Below are positions 24,159 to 32,753 of a DNA stretch of 64,000 nucleotides, piece by piece (the stretch's first letter is position 1; every line of letters begins with the position of its first letter). The stretch is taken from positions 1 through 64,000 of the forward strand of contig JANQNO010000005.1 in assembly GCA_028279555.1 (NCBI GenBank). The letters run 5' to 3'. The DNA comes from Sphingorhabdus sp. GTDB taxonomy: Bacteria; Pseudomonadota; Alphaproteobacteria; Sphingomonadales; Sphingomonadaceae. The notes beneath the pieces are model-generated. The model ran no database searches, was not told where the DNA came from, and saw nothing but the letters and a program-made list of their open reading frames with translations. The translations under genes and the position numbers were made by a program.

Positions 24159-26429
24159 TCAGCCCTCTTCCGCTTCCGGCAGCAACAGGACAAAGTCAGC
24201 GCCTCCACCCTTGCGATTTTCCGCGCGCACCGAGCCGCTATGACGGGTGGCAACGGTCTCGACAAAAGCCAGCCCCAGACCCGTGCCTTTTGCCCGGCGC
24301 TGCTCTCGGTCGCTGCTTGCAAATTTGGTGAAGAGCCGCGGCAATATCTGCGGATCGATCCCGCCGCCTTCGTCGCTGATAGTCAATGAAATATGGTTCG
24401 ACTTGTTTATCACAATGCGTCGAAGCGTCATCGTAATCTGGCTGTCCTGCGGACTGAACTTGATCGCATTGTCGACCAGGTTGCCGATTGCGCGCGACAA
24501 GGCCTCTGCTTCGGCGAGCACAAAGGCTGAATCGCTACGGTCAACGACTTCAATTTTGAGCTTCCGTTCTTCGGCTAGTGGCCAGAGGCTGTCGGCGACG
24601 TCACGCACGAGATCGGCAAACAGTATATCCTCTCCTGCAAATTCGGTTTCCGTCATCCTTGCCATATCGACAAAATCCTGTGCCAAGCGCATCGTCCGCC
24701 GGGCGTTTTGTTCAATTCTTTTGCGTGCGGATTTGTTTAGTTTGCCATCCAGGGAAGCAATGATGGCGGATTGCGGTGCGCGCATATCATGCGACAGCAG
24801 CTGCAATACTTCTTCTCTTTGGGCCTCAGCAGAGGCCAGTGCGCTGATATCTGCAAGATAGTAGATGTCGCCGAGATGGCGCTCCTTGTCATTTATGACC
24901 GGCGACCGGCGCATGACAAAGGTTCGCCCATCGACGCTGTTGAATCGAATGTAATTCTCGGCTTCGTTGTTCTGTGGGACAACAGTCGCCGTTACTTTAA
25001 CATGTTCGCGAACAGCTTTCCTTTGGCTGGGCACGACCACTGCATCGATAACCTCATCGATCTGCATGCCATCAACGCTTTCGCCGAAACGCTGTTCTAC
25101 CAGATCGTTCGAAAGGATGACAACGCCTTCATTATCGGCCACCGCCATCGGATCTGGCAGATCCGAAAGCACGTCGCTCACAAATCGTCTCAGATCTCGA
25201 ATTTGGTCTATTGCTGTACCCAGCGCCGCACTTTGGCGTCCGACAATGTCCCCCGCCGGCGATCCGCTGTTGAGCAAGGGGCCGATCTCTCCCTCTTTTT
25301 GGAGCTGTTTTACCTCATTTTCCATGAAATCGCTCATGGCCTGCAATCGCCTCCAGCCCCAAAGCGGATATACGAGCAATATTCCAAGCAGGGCACCCGC
25401 TGGCGGTATCCAAATCTTCCAGGCAAGCGCAATGGCGCTGCTCGCCAGCACGAGCAAAAGAAAAGCGACCGATGAAATCAGGGCCAAACGCGGCGGAAAA
25501 TATAGAAAGGCCAACATGAGCAGCCAGATTGGCAGGATCGATAACGCGATTTTCTGCCATCCGCCGACGGGCCGAATGAAGCTATCGCTTTTTAATGTCG
25601 AGAGCATATTGGCCATGATTTCAACGCCCGGCATCAAGCCGCCGCTGGCGAATGGGACCGGATGGCTATCTCCCATACCCGCGGCAGTTGCGCCAATAAT
25701 GACATCCCGGTTTCTGACCAATCCATCGGGAACTTGTGAACGCAACAGATCGGCATAGGATATCGTCGCAAAGCTATCCCGTTCGGCATAGGGCAGGATC
25801 AGATCTTCGCCGCATTTGGTCCGGCCGAACGCTGGAGATGATTCCTGCGCTGCTGCAGCCCGAAATTGGAGCTCCATTAGATGCGGCCATTGGGCATCCC
25901 CATTTCCAGGATCGAAGCAGAGTTCGATACGCCGGATGACCTCATCCCTGTCGCTCAGATTGACTTGCCCTATTCCCGCAGCATTTTCGGCGAGCTGGCG
26001 AATTGGCGGTTCGGTTTCATAAGGCCGCCCATCGGTGCCAGGAAAAATGAAATGCAACGGGACGAAAACGGGTGGAGCACCCGCAATGGCAGCTCCCAGC
26101 GCATTGTCCGGTTCCTCATTTCCCGAAGGTTCGCTGATCAAGATATCGAAGGCAACCGTCCGCGGTTGCAATCGCTTCAGCTTTTCGAAAAGCTCTGCGT
26201 GAACGTCGCGCGGCCAGGGCCATTTGCCAATCTCGGCAAGGCTCCGGTCATCGATTGCTACTATGAGAATATCGTCATCGGCTTGCGGCCGGCCAGCGGC
26301 AGACAGTTGGTCATAGATGCTGTTGTCGAAGTCATCAATTCCGCGCCAGCTCAGCGCGAAAATCACCAGAATGCTGGCAACGGAACCGATCAGAAGCCAT
26401 TCCAGAACAAGGCGCAGCCGCAAATTCAT
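24159..26429 (-). CDS. CHASE2-domain sensor histidine kinase with PAS
   Basis: A 756-residue kinase, last gene of a three-gene operon. Residue order: transmembrane helix at 10-28, an extracytoplasmic CHASE2 domain from about 30 to 285 (FDNSIYDQLSAAGRPQADDDILIVAIDDRSLAEIGKWPWPRDVHAEL; VIIGATAAGMGDSHPVPFASGGLMPGVEIMANML), three closely packed helices (about 295-365), a PAS domain (VSDVLSDLPDPMAVADNEGVVILSNDL), then HisKA with LLSHDMRAPQSAIIASL and the ATPase boxes NLVDNAIKF, DEGGGI and GTGLGLAFV. CHASE2 usually senses an unknown extracellular cue. The predicted partner is the response regulator at the head of the operon. Confidence 0.93.
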   Translation of the reverse strand: MNLRLRLVLEWLLIGSVASILVIFALSWRGIDDFDNSIYDQLSAAGRPQADDDILIVAIDDRSLAEIGKWPWPRDVHAELFEKLKRLQPRTVAFDILISEPSGNEEPDNALGAAIAGAPPVFVPLHFIFPGTDGRPYETEPPIRQLAENAAGIGQVNLSDRDEVIRRIELCFDPGNGDAQWPHLMELQFRAAAAQESSPAFGRTKCGEDLILPYAERDSFATISYADLLRSQVPDGLVRNRDVIIGATAAGMGDSHPVPFASGGLMPGVEIMANMLSTLKSDSFIRPVGGWQKIALSILPIWLLMLAFLYFPPRLALISSVAFLLLVLASSAIALAWKIWIPPAGALLGILLVYPLWGWRRLQAMSDFMENEVKQLQKEGEIGPLLNSGSPAGDIVGRQSAALGTAIDQIRDLRRFVSDVLSDLPDPMAVADNEGVVILSNDLVEQRFGESVDGMQIDEVIDAVVVPSQRKAVREHVKVTATVVPQNNEAENYIRFNSVDGRTFVMRRSPVINDKERHLGDIYYLADISALASAEAQREEVLQLLSHDMRAPQSAIIASLDGKLNKSARKRIEQNARRTMRLAQDFVDMARMTETEFAGEDILFADLVRDVADSLWPLAEERKLKIEVVDRSDSAFVLAEAEALSRAIGNLVDNAIKFSPQDSQITMTLRRIVINKSNHISLTISDEGGGIDPQILPRLFTKFASSDREQRRAKGTGLGLAFVETVATRHSGSVRAENRKGGGADFVLLLPEAEEG

Positions 26430-26484
26430 AGGCTACCTTTGGCGCATGCGCTGAAAATCGCAAGGCCGCGCTTGGGCCGAGCCC

Positions 26485-27783
26485 CTATTCTGTGAGCGAG
26501 ATTTTTTCCAGTTTGGTCCAGCTGGTCGATACTTCGCCATCGAGAAACTGAACCACCCCAACGCGCCAGTAATAGTCGCCTGGCGGCAAATCCGATATCG
26601 CAACACGGTTTGTCTCCAATCCGGTTTCATCGATCATTGGCACGTTACCGGCGCTATCCTTGAAAAGCTGAAAATGAAAGCGTTGGATGCCATCGCCATA
26701 TCCCGTCCATTTGAAAGCGAAGCCGTCATCGCTCGGGCCAGCGTCGGCTTTGACATCATTCAGTCTGCGGCGAAAAGCGAATGTCGCAGGCATGCCCTGA
26801 ATACCCGACCCCGAAACTGCGCGCGCGCGTACAAAATAGTTGCCGTTGTCCAAACTTTCGAGCATTACTGCCGGTTCTGATACTTGCCTGTCGGCAATCA
26901 CATCGACAAAACCAGCGTCTGCGGCCCAGATAAATCGATATCCCGCTTCGCCGGAAGCTGGGCGTGCGCTGAAGTTGAGCAGCTTGCCTGTTTGCGTCTT
27001 GCCCGGTTCAATCAGCGCAGGCGGGGGCAGAAGCTTCTCCTGTTGCAGTACGCCGCCCGTTGCAATGGCGAGGCCATTGCCCGCCGGAATTGACGTCGAC
27101 TTTCCGCCGGCATCGACAGCCAGTCCGCCTTCGACAACTTCTGCAAAGTCCCTATCGCTGGCTTCGTCATTTCTAACCTGAAAGTCAGTCCCGCGGACAG
27201 CCGACACAGATTTGCGCGAGCGCATGCGATAACGATCATCTTGCGATTTCTTGGGCCGGACCTTCGATCGCGCCGAGCCGCGTACGACATCAAAATCATA
27301 ATCGAGACTGCCGCCCAGCAGGTAACGCCGCAGGCGGCGGATACGCATGCTGCTGTTGGATGCGAGGGAAACCGTTGAGCCATCCTCGAGTGCAAGCGAT
27401 ACAAATGACGATGCTGCCGTCGTTACAGATGTTCCCTCGCCGACCAGATCGCCCCCTGTTGCGCGCGCTCCTGAACGCAATACGCGTCCACGAACCGAGA
27501 CAAGCCGCGCGCGTGAGGGTGCGTATTTTAACAGATGCCGGGAAATGCGGATGGTCGTGCCGACAGGAATGCGCCGCGGATTGGCAATACGGTTCTGCCG
27601 CTGAACAATCCGGTATTGCTGGGGTTTGCGGAAATATTTTTGGGCAAGCTCGATCAGCGTGTCGCCCCGCTTGAACCGGTAGTTGATATCGCCTTCACCA
27701 GTCTGCGCCGCGGCGTTTTGCGGAACGAACAACAGGAATGCGGCGAAAATGATAGTCGCAAAGCCAAATTTCCGATTTTCCAT
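26485..27783 (-). CDS. Exported LysM-FecR domain protein
   Basis: A 432-residue protein with a signal peptide (MENRKFGFATIIFAAFLLFVPQNAAAQ), a LysM module at about 33-83 (INYRFKRGDTLIELAQKYFRKPQQYRIVQRQNRI...IPVGTTIRI) that should bind peptidoglycan, a FecR domain at about 90-215 (VRGRVLRSGARATGGDLVGEGTSVTTAASSFVSLALEDGSTVSLASNS; VSAVRGTDFQV), and a C-terminal half with two fibronectin-like beta modules ending in the PPGDYYWRVGVVQF segment. It lies between the response regulator and the CHASE2 kinase, so it may be a periplasmic partner that links cell-wall contact to the kinase. Confidence 0.9.
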   Translation of the reverse strand: MENRKFGFATIIFAAFLLFVPQNAAAQTGEGDINYRFKRGDTLIELAQKYFRKPQQYRIVQRQNRIANPRRIPVGTTIRISRHLLKYAPSRARLVSVRGRVLRSGARATGGDLVGEGTSVTTAASSFVSLALEDGSTVSLASNSSMRIRRLRRYLLGGSLDYDFDVVRGSARSKVRPKKSQDDRYRMRSRKSVSAVRGTDFQVRNDEASDRDFAEVVEGGLAVDAGGKSTSIPAGNGLAIATGGVLQQEKLLPPPALIEPGKTQTGKLLNFSARPASGEAGYRFIWAADAGFVDVIADRQVSEPAVMLESLDNGNYFVRARAVSGSGIQGMPATFAFRRRLNDVKADAGPSDDGFAFKWTGYGDGIQRFHFQLFKDSAGNVPMIDETGLETNRVAISDLPPGDYYWRVGVVQFLDGEVSTSWTKLEKISLTE

Positions 27784-27797
27784 TTTCCTGCCTCAGA

Positions 27798-28490
27798 CTA
27801 GCCCTTGTCGATCGTCTCCAGCCTGTATCCATAGCCGAATACTGTAAAAATCCGAAATCCATTTTCGGGCTTGAGCGTGAGTTTCGAACGCACCCGCGAA
27901 ATATGCATGTCCAGTGTGCGCGTTGCCAGCGATGCTGTCGTTCGCCAAATCGTCTCCATGATATAGTTGCGCGACAGGGTGCGATCACGGTTTCGGAAGA
28001 ACAGATCCGCCAGTTCAAACTCTTTTGCCGTCAAGGAAACCGTTTTGCCGTCCATCGTGACGGTCTGTTCTATTCGGTCGAGTTCATATTTGCCGTAAGA
28101 CGCCTTGGTTTCGAACGCTCCCGTGCTTGTCGTTCGCCGCAAAATGGCATTGATCCGCGCGGCAATAACGCCGCGATCTTCGGGCTTTGTGATATAATCA
28201 TCGGCTCCGGCATTAAGCGCATCGGTAATATCCTGCTTCGCGGTCCGGTTCGTCATCATAATGACAGGTGGTGCGTCTGTAAGCGTTTCCGACATCCACT
28301 TCAGTGTTTCGAGGCCATCCTTGCCTGGCATCATCCAGTCCAGGATAACCAGATCAAATGTGTCGCGAACCAGCGCCTGTGTCAGCAGGCTGCCGTCGGA
28401 GAAGGTGACGGCAACATGGCCCTGCTCTTCCACGATTTTCGCCAGAAATTGGGTGACGTCAATTTCGTCATCCGCGATCGCAACCCGCAT
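27798..28490 (-). CDS. OmpR-family response regulator of the CHASE2 system
   Basis: A 230-residue regulator with a receiver domain (ADDEID acidic pair, phosphoacceptor Asp in LVILDWMMPGKDG, MTNRT switch, DDYITKPED lysine) and a winged-helix output domain (VSLTAKEFELADLFFRNRDRTLSRNYIMETIW...RTLDMHISRVRSKL...IFTVFGYGYRLE). It starts the operon regulator, LysM-FecR, CHASE2 kinase with a 14-bp gap to the second gene. The region upstream (28491-28659) contains a 10-bp palindrome AACAGCTGTT at 28515-28524. Confidence 0.93.
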   Translation of the reverse strand: MRVAIADDEIDVTQFLAKIVEEQGHVAVTFSDGSLLTQALVRDTFDLVILDWMMPGKDGLETLKWMSETLTDAPPVIMMTNRTAKQDITDALNAGADDYITKPEDRGVIAARINAILRRTTSTGAFETKASYGKYELDRIEQTVTMDGKTVSLTAKEFELADLFFRNRDRTLSRNYIMETIWRTTASLATRTLDMHISRVRSKLTLKPENGFRIFTVFGYGYRLETIDKG

Positions 28491-28659
28491 TAAAACTATC
28501 CCTCTGAACTCAAAAACAGCTGTTGAACTTTAACTACAGATACAGCTTGATCCTTCAAGATAAGTGGATTTACAGGCAAACACCAGCGATACGACCACTG
28601 AGTTACAAACATTTACATTGATTGAGTATGGCTGACAAAAGCATACCCAGCAGGAAAGC

Positions 28660-28734
28660 TGGCTGGGGTGGCAGGATTCGAACCTGCGCATGCCGGTACC
28701 AAAAACCGGTGCCTTACCGCTTGGCTACACCCCA
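28660..28734 (-). tRNA. tRNA-Gln(TTG)
   Basis: Read on the minus strand from 28734: acceptor TGGGGTG pairs with CACCCCA, D-arm with AGCCAAGCGGTAAGGC, anticodon stem CCGGT/ACCGG with loop TTTTGGT (anticodon TTG), T-arm GGTTCGAATCC, discriminator G and encoded CCA at 28662-28660. Just beyond, CCAGC/GCTGG can form a short hairpin followed by a T-rich stretch, a possible weak terminator. Confidence 0.95.
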
Positions 28735-28837
28735 CCAAACTGTCTGCCAATTGCAACGCGAGCGGCGGTGGCGGGCCTTATAGCGTGTCGAAAGCCAAGA
28801 TCAATTGGCAAGTTCGCCAGTCGGCTCTGTTTACCTT

Positions 28838-29938
28838 TTAGTCGATCCTGCGGACCCATCCATGGCGGTCTTCCGCTTCTCCGCGCTGAATAGCGACCAG
28901 CTGATTTTTGAGCTTTTCGGTGACTTGGCCCGGCCCGCCTGCGCCGATTGTGAATTCTCCATTTTGGCTGGCAACCTTTCCTACCGGGGTAACAACGGCT
29001 GCGGTCCCGCAAGCAAATGTTTCGGTGAGCTTTCCGCTTTTTGCATCATCCTCCCATTGCTGGATCGAATAAAGCTCTTCGGAAACTGATAGCCCCGCTT
29101 CTTTTGCAAGCGTGATAATGCTGTCGCGCGTGATACCGGGCAGGATGGTTCCGCCCAGCGGCGGCGTCACGATCCTGCCATCTTCAAAGAGAAAAAACAG
29201 GTTCATTCCGCCAAGCTCTTCAACATATCGGCGTTCGACAGCATCGAGAAATACCACCTGATCGCAACCATGCTTTGTTGCCTCGGCCTGGGCGATGAGG
29301 CTGGCGGCATAGTTGCCGCCGCATTTTGCCGCGCCGGTTCCACCGGGAGCGGCCCGCGTGTAATGCTGGGATGACCAAACCTTGATGGCTGGCGCGCCGC
29401 TTTTGAAATAGCCGCCAACGGGCGAGGCAATTACCAGATACTGATATTCGGATGATGGCTTGACGCCTAGGAAAACCTCGCTGGCAAACATGAAAGGGCG
29501 AATATAAATTGCTCCGCCCTCGACGGTGGGGAACCAGTCAATATCGGTCCGCACAAGCGCCTTAATCGACTCGATGAACATCTCCTCAGGGAGTTGGGCC
29601 ATCGCCATCCGCCGGGCGCTTTCGTTGAACCGTTTCGCATTCGCCTCGGGCCGAAACAAGGCCATGCTCCCGTCGGAAAGCCGGTAAGCTTTCATGCCTT
29701 CGAAAATCTCTTGGGCATAATGCAATACGGCTGTAGCGGGGTCGAGCGAGAGCTGTGTCCGCGGCGTTATCTTGCCGTCATGCCAGCCCTCGGTATCACT
29801 ATATCTGATCGATGCCATATGGTCCGTGAAAATCCGCCCGAAACCGGGATCGGCTATCAGGCTCGCGCGCTGTTCTGGCGATGTCGGGGACGGGTGATTT
29901 TTTACTGGAAATCTCGGGGCAAGTGAATCCTGTTTCAT
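28838..29938 (-). CDS. ilvE: Branched-chain amino acid aminotransferase
   Basis: A 366-residue fold-type IV PLP enzyme that performs the last step of Leu, Ile and Val synthesis and the first of their breakdown. Landmarks: ATAVLHYAQEIFEGMKAYR, SARRMAMAQLP, GGAIYIRPFMFASE, GGTGAAKCGGNYAASL with the PLP lysine in AAKCGGNYA, VEELGGMNLFF, and TETFACGTAAVVTPVG. The length matches the large (BCAT-like) subgroup. Divergent from the marR gene with an 84-bp gap; a tRNA-Gln lies downstream on the same strand. Confidence 0.95.
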   Translation of the reverse strand: MKQDSLAPRFPVKNHPSPTSPEQRASLIADPGFGRIFTDHMASIRYSDTEGWHDGKITPRTQLSLDPATAVLHYAQEIFEGMKAYRLSDGSMALFRPEANAKRFNESARRMAMAQLPEEMFIESIKALVRTDIDWFPTVEGGAIYIRPFMFASEVFLGVKPSSEYQYLVIASPVGGYFKSGAPAIKVWSSQHYTRAAPGGTGAAKCGGNYAASLIAQAEATKHGCDQVVFLDAVERRYVEELGGMNLFFLFEDGRIVTPPLGGTILPGITRDSIITLAKEAGLSVSEELYSIQQWEDDAKSGKLTETFACGTAAVVTPVGKVASQNGEFTIGAGGPGQVTEKLKNQLVAIQRGEAEDRHGWVRRID

Positions 29939-30022
29939 AAAATCGCTTCTAATGATTATCCCGCGAGCGGGCTATACGGAAAAGCTTGCCATTTCCTATC
30001 TGCGGCGGCAAGATACGTCAAC

Positions 30023-30544
30023 ATGACTGTCCCATCTCCCCTGGCTTCGAAAAGCGAAACGGCCGCAGCATCGCCTCTTTTTCTGCGCGAGGATGAAGTG
30101 CGCCGCGGCGTCGAGCTCCTCTATTTCGGCTATACAAGACTGACCCGCAGCATCGACGAGGGACTGGCTGAGAAAGGCCTTGGCCGCGCGCATCATAGGG
30201 CGCTGTATTTTATTGCCCGGCAGCCGGATTTGACGATCAGCGACCTGCTGCGATTTCTGGCCGTTACCAAACAGTCACTTGGCCGCGTGCTCAGCGATTT
30301 GACCGAGCAGGGGCTGATAGAAACACGGCGGGGCGAAAGAGACAGACGCCAGAAACTGTTACGGCTGACCGAGGCGGGGGCTGAATTGGAGGCCGAGTTA
30401 TTTTCGGCTTTGCGGGACAAGCTTTCAGCGGCCTATTCCGCCGCTGGGCAAGAGTCGGTCACGGGGTTTTGGCGCGTTTTACAGGGCCTTATCCCAGAGG
30501 CTGACCGTTTGATGGTTGCCAGTCTGCAAAGGAATACCCGATGA
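30023..30544 (+). CDS. MarR-family transcriptional regulator
   Basis: A 173-residue winged-helix regulator. The domain runs from about residue 45: HHRALYFIARQPDLTISDLLRFLAVTKQSLGRVLSDLTEQGLIETRRGERDRRQKLLRLTEAGAELE, with the recognition helix in VTKQSLGRVL and the wing in RRGERDRRQK. Its stop overlaps the hisE start (ATGA), so the regulator and hisE are translationally coupled. It could control the divergent ilvE or its own operon; no operator was identified. Confidence 0.9.
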   Translation: MTVPSPLASKSETAAASPLFLREDEVRRGVELLYFGYTRLTRSIDEGLAEKGLGRAHHRALYFIARQPDLTISDLLRFLAVTKQSLGRVLSDLTEQGLIETRRGERDRRQKLLRLTEAGAELEAELFSALRDKLSAAYSAAGQESVTGFWRVLQGLIPEADRLMVASLQRNTR

Positions 30545-30858
30545 CCAATACGATCCGTCGGATCGAAAATGTCATTGCGGCACGGCGCGGCAGCGATCCC
30601 GGCAGCAGCTATGTCGCCTCGCTCTTGGCCAAGGGCGATAGGAAAATTGCAGAAAAGCTTGGCGAAGAGGCAATAGAGACGGTGATCGCGGCAATCGACG
30701 GTGACAAAAGCGAGTTGGTTTCGGAAAGTGCGGATCTTCTCTTTCATTTGCTGATAATGTTGAATGAAAAGGGCCTGGCGCTGGCAGACGTCGAGAAAGA
30801 GCTGGAGCGGCGTGAAGGAATTTCAGGCCATGAAGAAAAGGCAAATCGGAGTGACTAA
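30541..30858 (+). CDS. hisE: Phosphoribosyl-ATP pyrophosphohydrolase
   Basis: A 105-residue all-alpha pyrophosphohydrolase that removes PPi from phosphoribosyl-ATP in histidine synthesis. The MazG-like helices and metal-binding residues are visible: SYVASLLAKGDRKIAEKLGEEAIETVIAAIDGDKSELVSESADLLFHLLIMLNEKGL. Normal length. It overlaps marR by 4 bp upstream and shares one base (TAATG) with the HIT gene downstream. The other his genes are not in the window. Confidence 0.94.
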   Translation: MTNTIRRIENVIAARRGSDPGSSYVASLLAKGDRKIAEKLGEEAIETVIAAIDGDKSELVSESADLLFHLLIMLNEKGLALADVEKELERREGISGHEEKANRSD

Positions 30859-31238
30859 TGGCAGTTGATGCGACGAAGCCTTATGACGATCAGAATATTT
30901 TCGCGAAGATATTGCGCGGTGAGATTCCCAGCAAAACGGTCTATGAAGATGAATGGGCGCTGGCATTTTACGACATAAATCCGCAGGCTCCGCAGCATAT
31001 TCTGGTCATTCCCAAAGGCGCGTATGTGAGCTGGGATGATTTCAGCGCCAATGGCAGCGATGCAGAGATTGCCGGCTTTGTCCGAGCTGTCGGCCATGTA
31101 GCGCGAGAGGCCGGCATGGTAGAACCCGGCTATCGTCTGCTAGCCAACATCGGCCAGGACGCGCATCAGGAAGTGCCGCACCTGCATGTCCATATTTTTG
31201 CCGGAAAACCGCTTGGCCCGATGCTTATGCGCGGTTAG
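30858..31238 (+). CDS. HIT (histidine triad) family nucleotide-binding protein
   Basis: A 126-residue HinT-like protein that hydrolyses nucleoside phosphoramidates. It has NIFAKILRGEIPSKTVYEDEWALAFYDINPQAPQHILVIPK at the N-terminal half, GYRLLANIGQDAHQEVPHLHVHIFAGKPLG at the C-terminal end; the catalytic triad HLHVHIF is intact. It is often a neighbour of hisE in alphaproteobacteria, and here the two genes overlap. Confidence 0.94.
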   Translation: MAVDATKPYDDQNIFAKILRGEIPSKTVYEDEWALAFYDINPQAPQHILVIPKGAYVSWDDFSANGSDAEIAGFVRAVGHVAREAGMVEPGYRLLANIGQDAHQEVPHLHVHIFAGKPLGPMLMRG

Positions 31239-31292
31239 TAACATGGCAATTCTGGCCGGCGAGACGGTCGGAGAGATTTGGGGAGAGACGAG

Positions 31293-32747
31293 ATGGCAGG
31301 CGCAGCAGCGGCGGGAGGCGAGGGCTGGTCCTCGCGATGGGCATTTATCTTGGCAGCGGTGGGATCTGCCGTCGGCCTTGGAAATCTGGTGCGGTTCCCG
31401 GCAGAGGCAGGCGCAAATGGCGGCGGAGCCTTTGTCATATTCTACATTTTTTGCGTGCTGCTGATCGGTCTTCCTGTCTTGCTGTCCGAGACCCTGCTTG
31501 GCAGACATGGCCAACGATCGGCAATCGAAAGCGTGAAGAAGGTGGCTGCCGAATCAGGCGCTTCGCAATGGTGGTCGCTGGCCGCCGGGGTCGGTATGGT
31601 CGCTGCCTTTCTGGTCCTTACCTACTACAGCGTGCTTGCCGGATGGGTGATTTATTTCATCGGTGTTTTTGCCGGAGACCTGGGCGGACCTTCGGGCCTC
31701 TTCGGTGGTGCGCTCAGCGACTATTCGGTCGAGCAGGTGCAGGGTATTCTCCCGGCCCTTCAGGCCGACAGTAGCACGATGCTGCTGATGCATGCGATTT
31801 TCATGAGCATCACCATATTCGCCGTGGCGCGCGGGGTGACCAGTGGTATCGAGAAAGTGGCAGTCTGGTTGATGCCATCTTTCTTCATTCTGTTTCTGGG
31901 TATTACGATCTATGGTGCCTTTACTGGCGCTTTCGGCGCGGCGCTCGAATTTCTGTTTGCATTCGATCCGTCACGTTTGCTCGATCCGAATGTGCAGCTA
32001 TCCGCGCTTGGCCAGGCGCTCTTCTCGCTCTCCTTGGGGTCGGCGCTGATGATCACCTATGGTGCCTATGCGTCGCGCGATGTTAACCTGGCCAAGACGT
32101 CAGCGCAGATTGCCTCGGCCGATACATCCGTGGCCATTATTGCCGGGCTGGCGATTTTTCCGATTACATTTGCTGCGCTGGCTCCCGAAGCGCTTGCAGC
32201 GGTGCTTGCCGGCGAAGAACAAGTGCAGGGCGGGTTAGGCCTGCTTTTTGTCAGCCTGCCGGTCGCATTCCAGACCATGCCTGCGGGGGGGATCATCGGC
32301 TTGCTCTTTTTCATTATGGTCTTCTTTGCGGCACTCACCAGTTCAGTGGCGCTTCTGGAAGCTTCGGTCAGCTGGGCTGTAGATCGTTTCAAAATAGCGC
32401 GGTGGTTGGCGACTGCGATACTGGGAGGTGCCGCATATCTGATCGGTGCCTGGGCGAGCTTTTCTTTCAACAGTCAGGCGGAGTTCCAACCGCTCGATTT
32501 TCTGATCTTTTCCGGTCAGCCGGTATTCGGGATCATCGACGAGCTGACCGCCAAGATCATGCTGCCAGTGTCTGCGCTGCTGGTCGCGATCTTTGTCGGC
32601 TGGGTTGCCAACCGTCAATTGATCGATAGTGAAAATGGAATCTCCGGCGGCCTGCATCGTGTCTGGCTCTTCCTGGTACGCTGGTTGTGCCCGCTTGTCA
32701 TTACCGCGATCCTGCTTTTCGGCCTCTTCCCCGGCCTGCTTGGGTGA
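31293..32747 (+). CDS. Sodium-dependent transporter (neurotransmitter:sodium symporter family)
   Basis: A 484-residue membrane protein of the NSS/SNF family (LeuT fold, about 12 helices). TM1 carries the typical SRWAFILAAVGSAVGLGNLVRFPAEAGANGGGAF with the Na+-site glycines and asparagine. TM6 region is ALGQALFSLSLGSALMITYGAYAS. Substrate is probably an amino acid; it cannot be read from sequence. The ATG at 31293 follows GGGGAGAGACGAG; the frame has a TTG 15 bp earlier. It is convergent with the Bcr/CflA gene (6 bp gap). Confidence 0.92.
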   Translation: MAGAAAAGGEGWSSRWAFILAAVGSAVGLGNLVRFPAEAGANGGGAFVIFYIFCVLLIGLPVLLSETLLGRHGQRSAIESVKKVAAESGASQWWSLAAGVGMVAAFLVLTYYSVLAGWVIYFIGVFAGDLGGPSGLFGGALSDYSVEQVQGILPALQADSSTMLLMHAIFMSITIFAVARGVTSGIEKVAVWLMPSFFILFLGITIYGAFTGAFGAALEFLFAFDPSRLLDPNVQLSALGQALFSLSLGSALMITYGAYASRDVNLAKTSAQIASADTSVAIIAGLAIFPITFAALAPEALAAVLAGEEQVQGGLGLLFVSLPVAFQTMPAGGIIGLLFFIMVFFAALTSSVALLEASVSWAVDRFKIARWLATAILGGAAYLIGAWASFSFNSQAEFQPLDFLIFSGQPVFGIIDELTAKIMLPVSALLVAIFVGWVANRQLIDSENGISGGLHRVWLFLVRWLCPLVITAILLFGLFPGLLG

Positions 32748-32753
32748 TAAACG

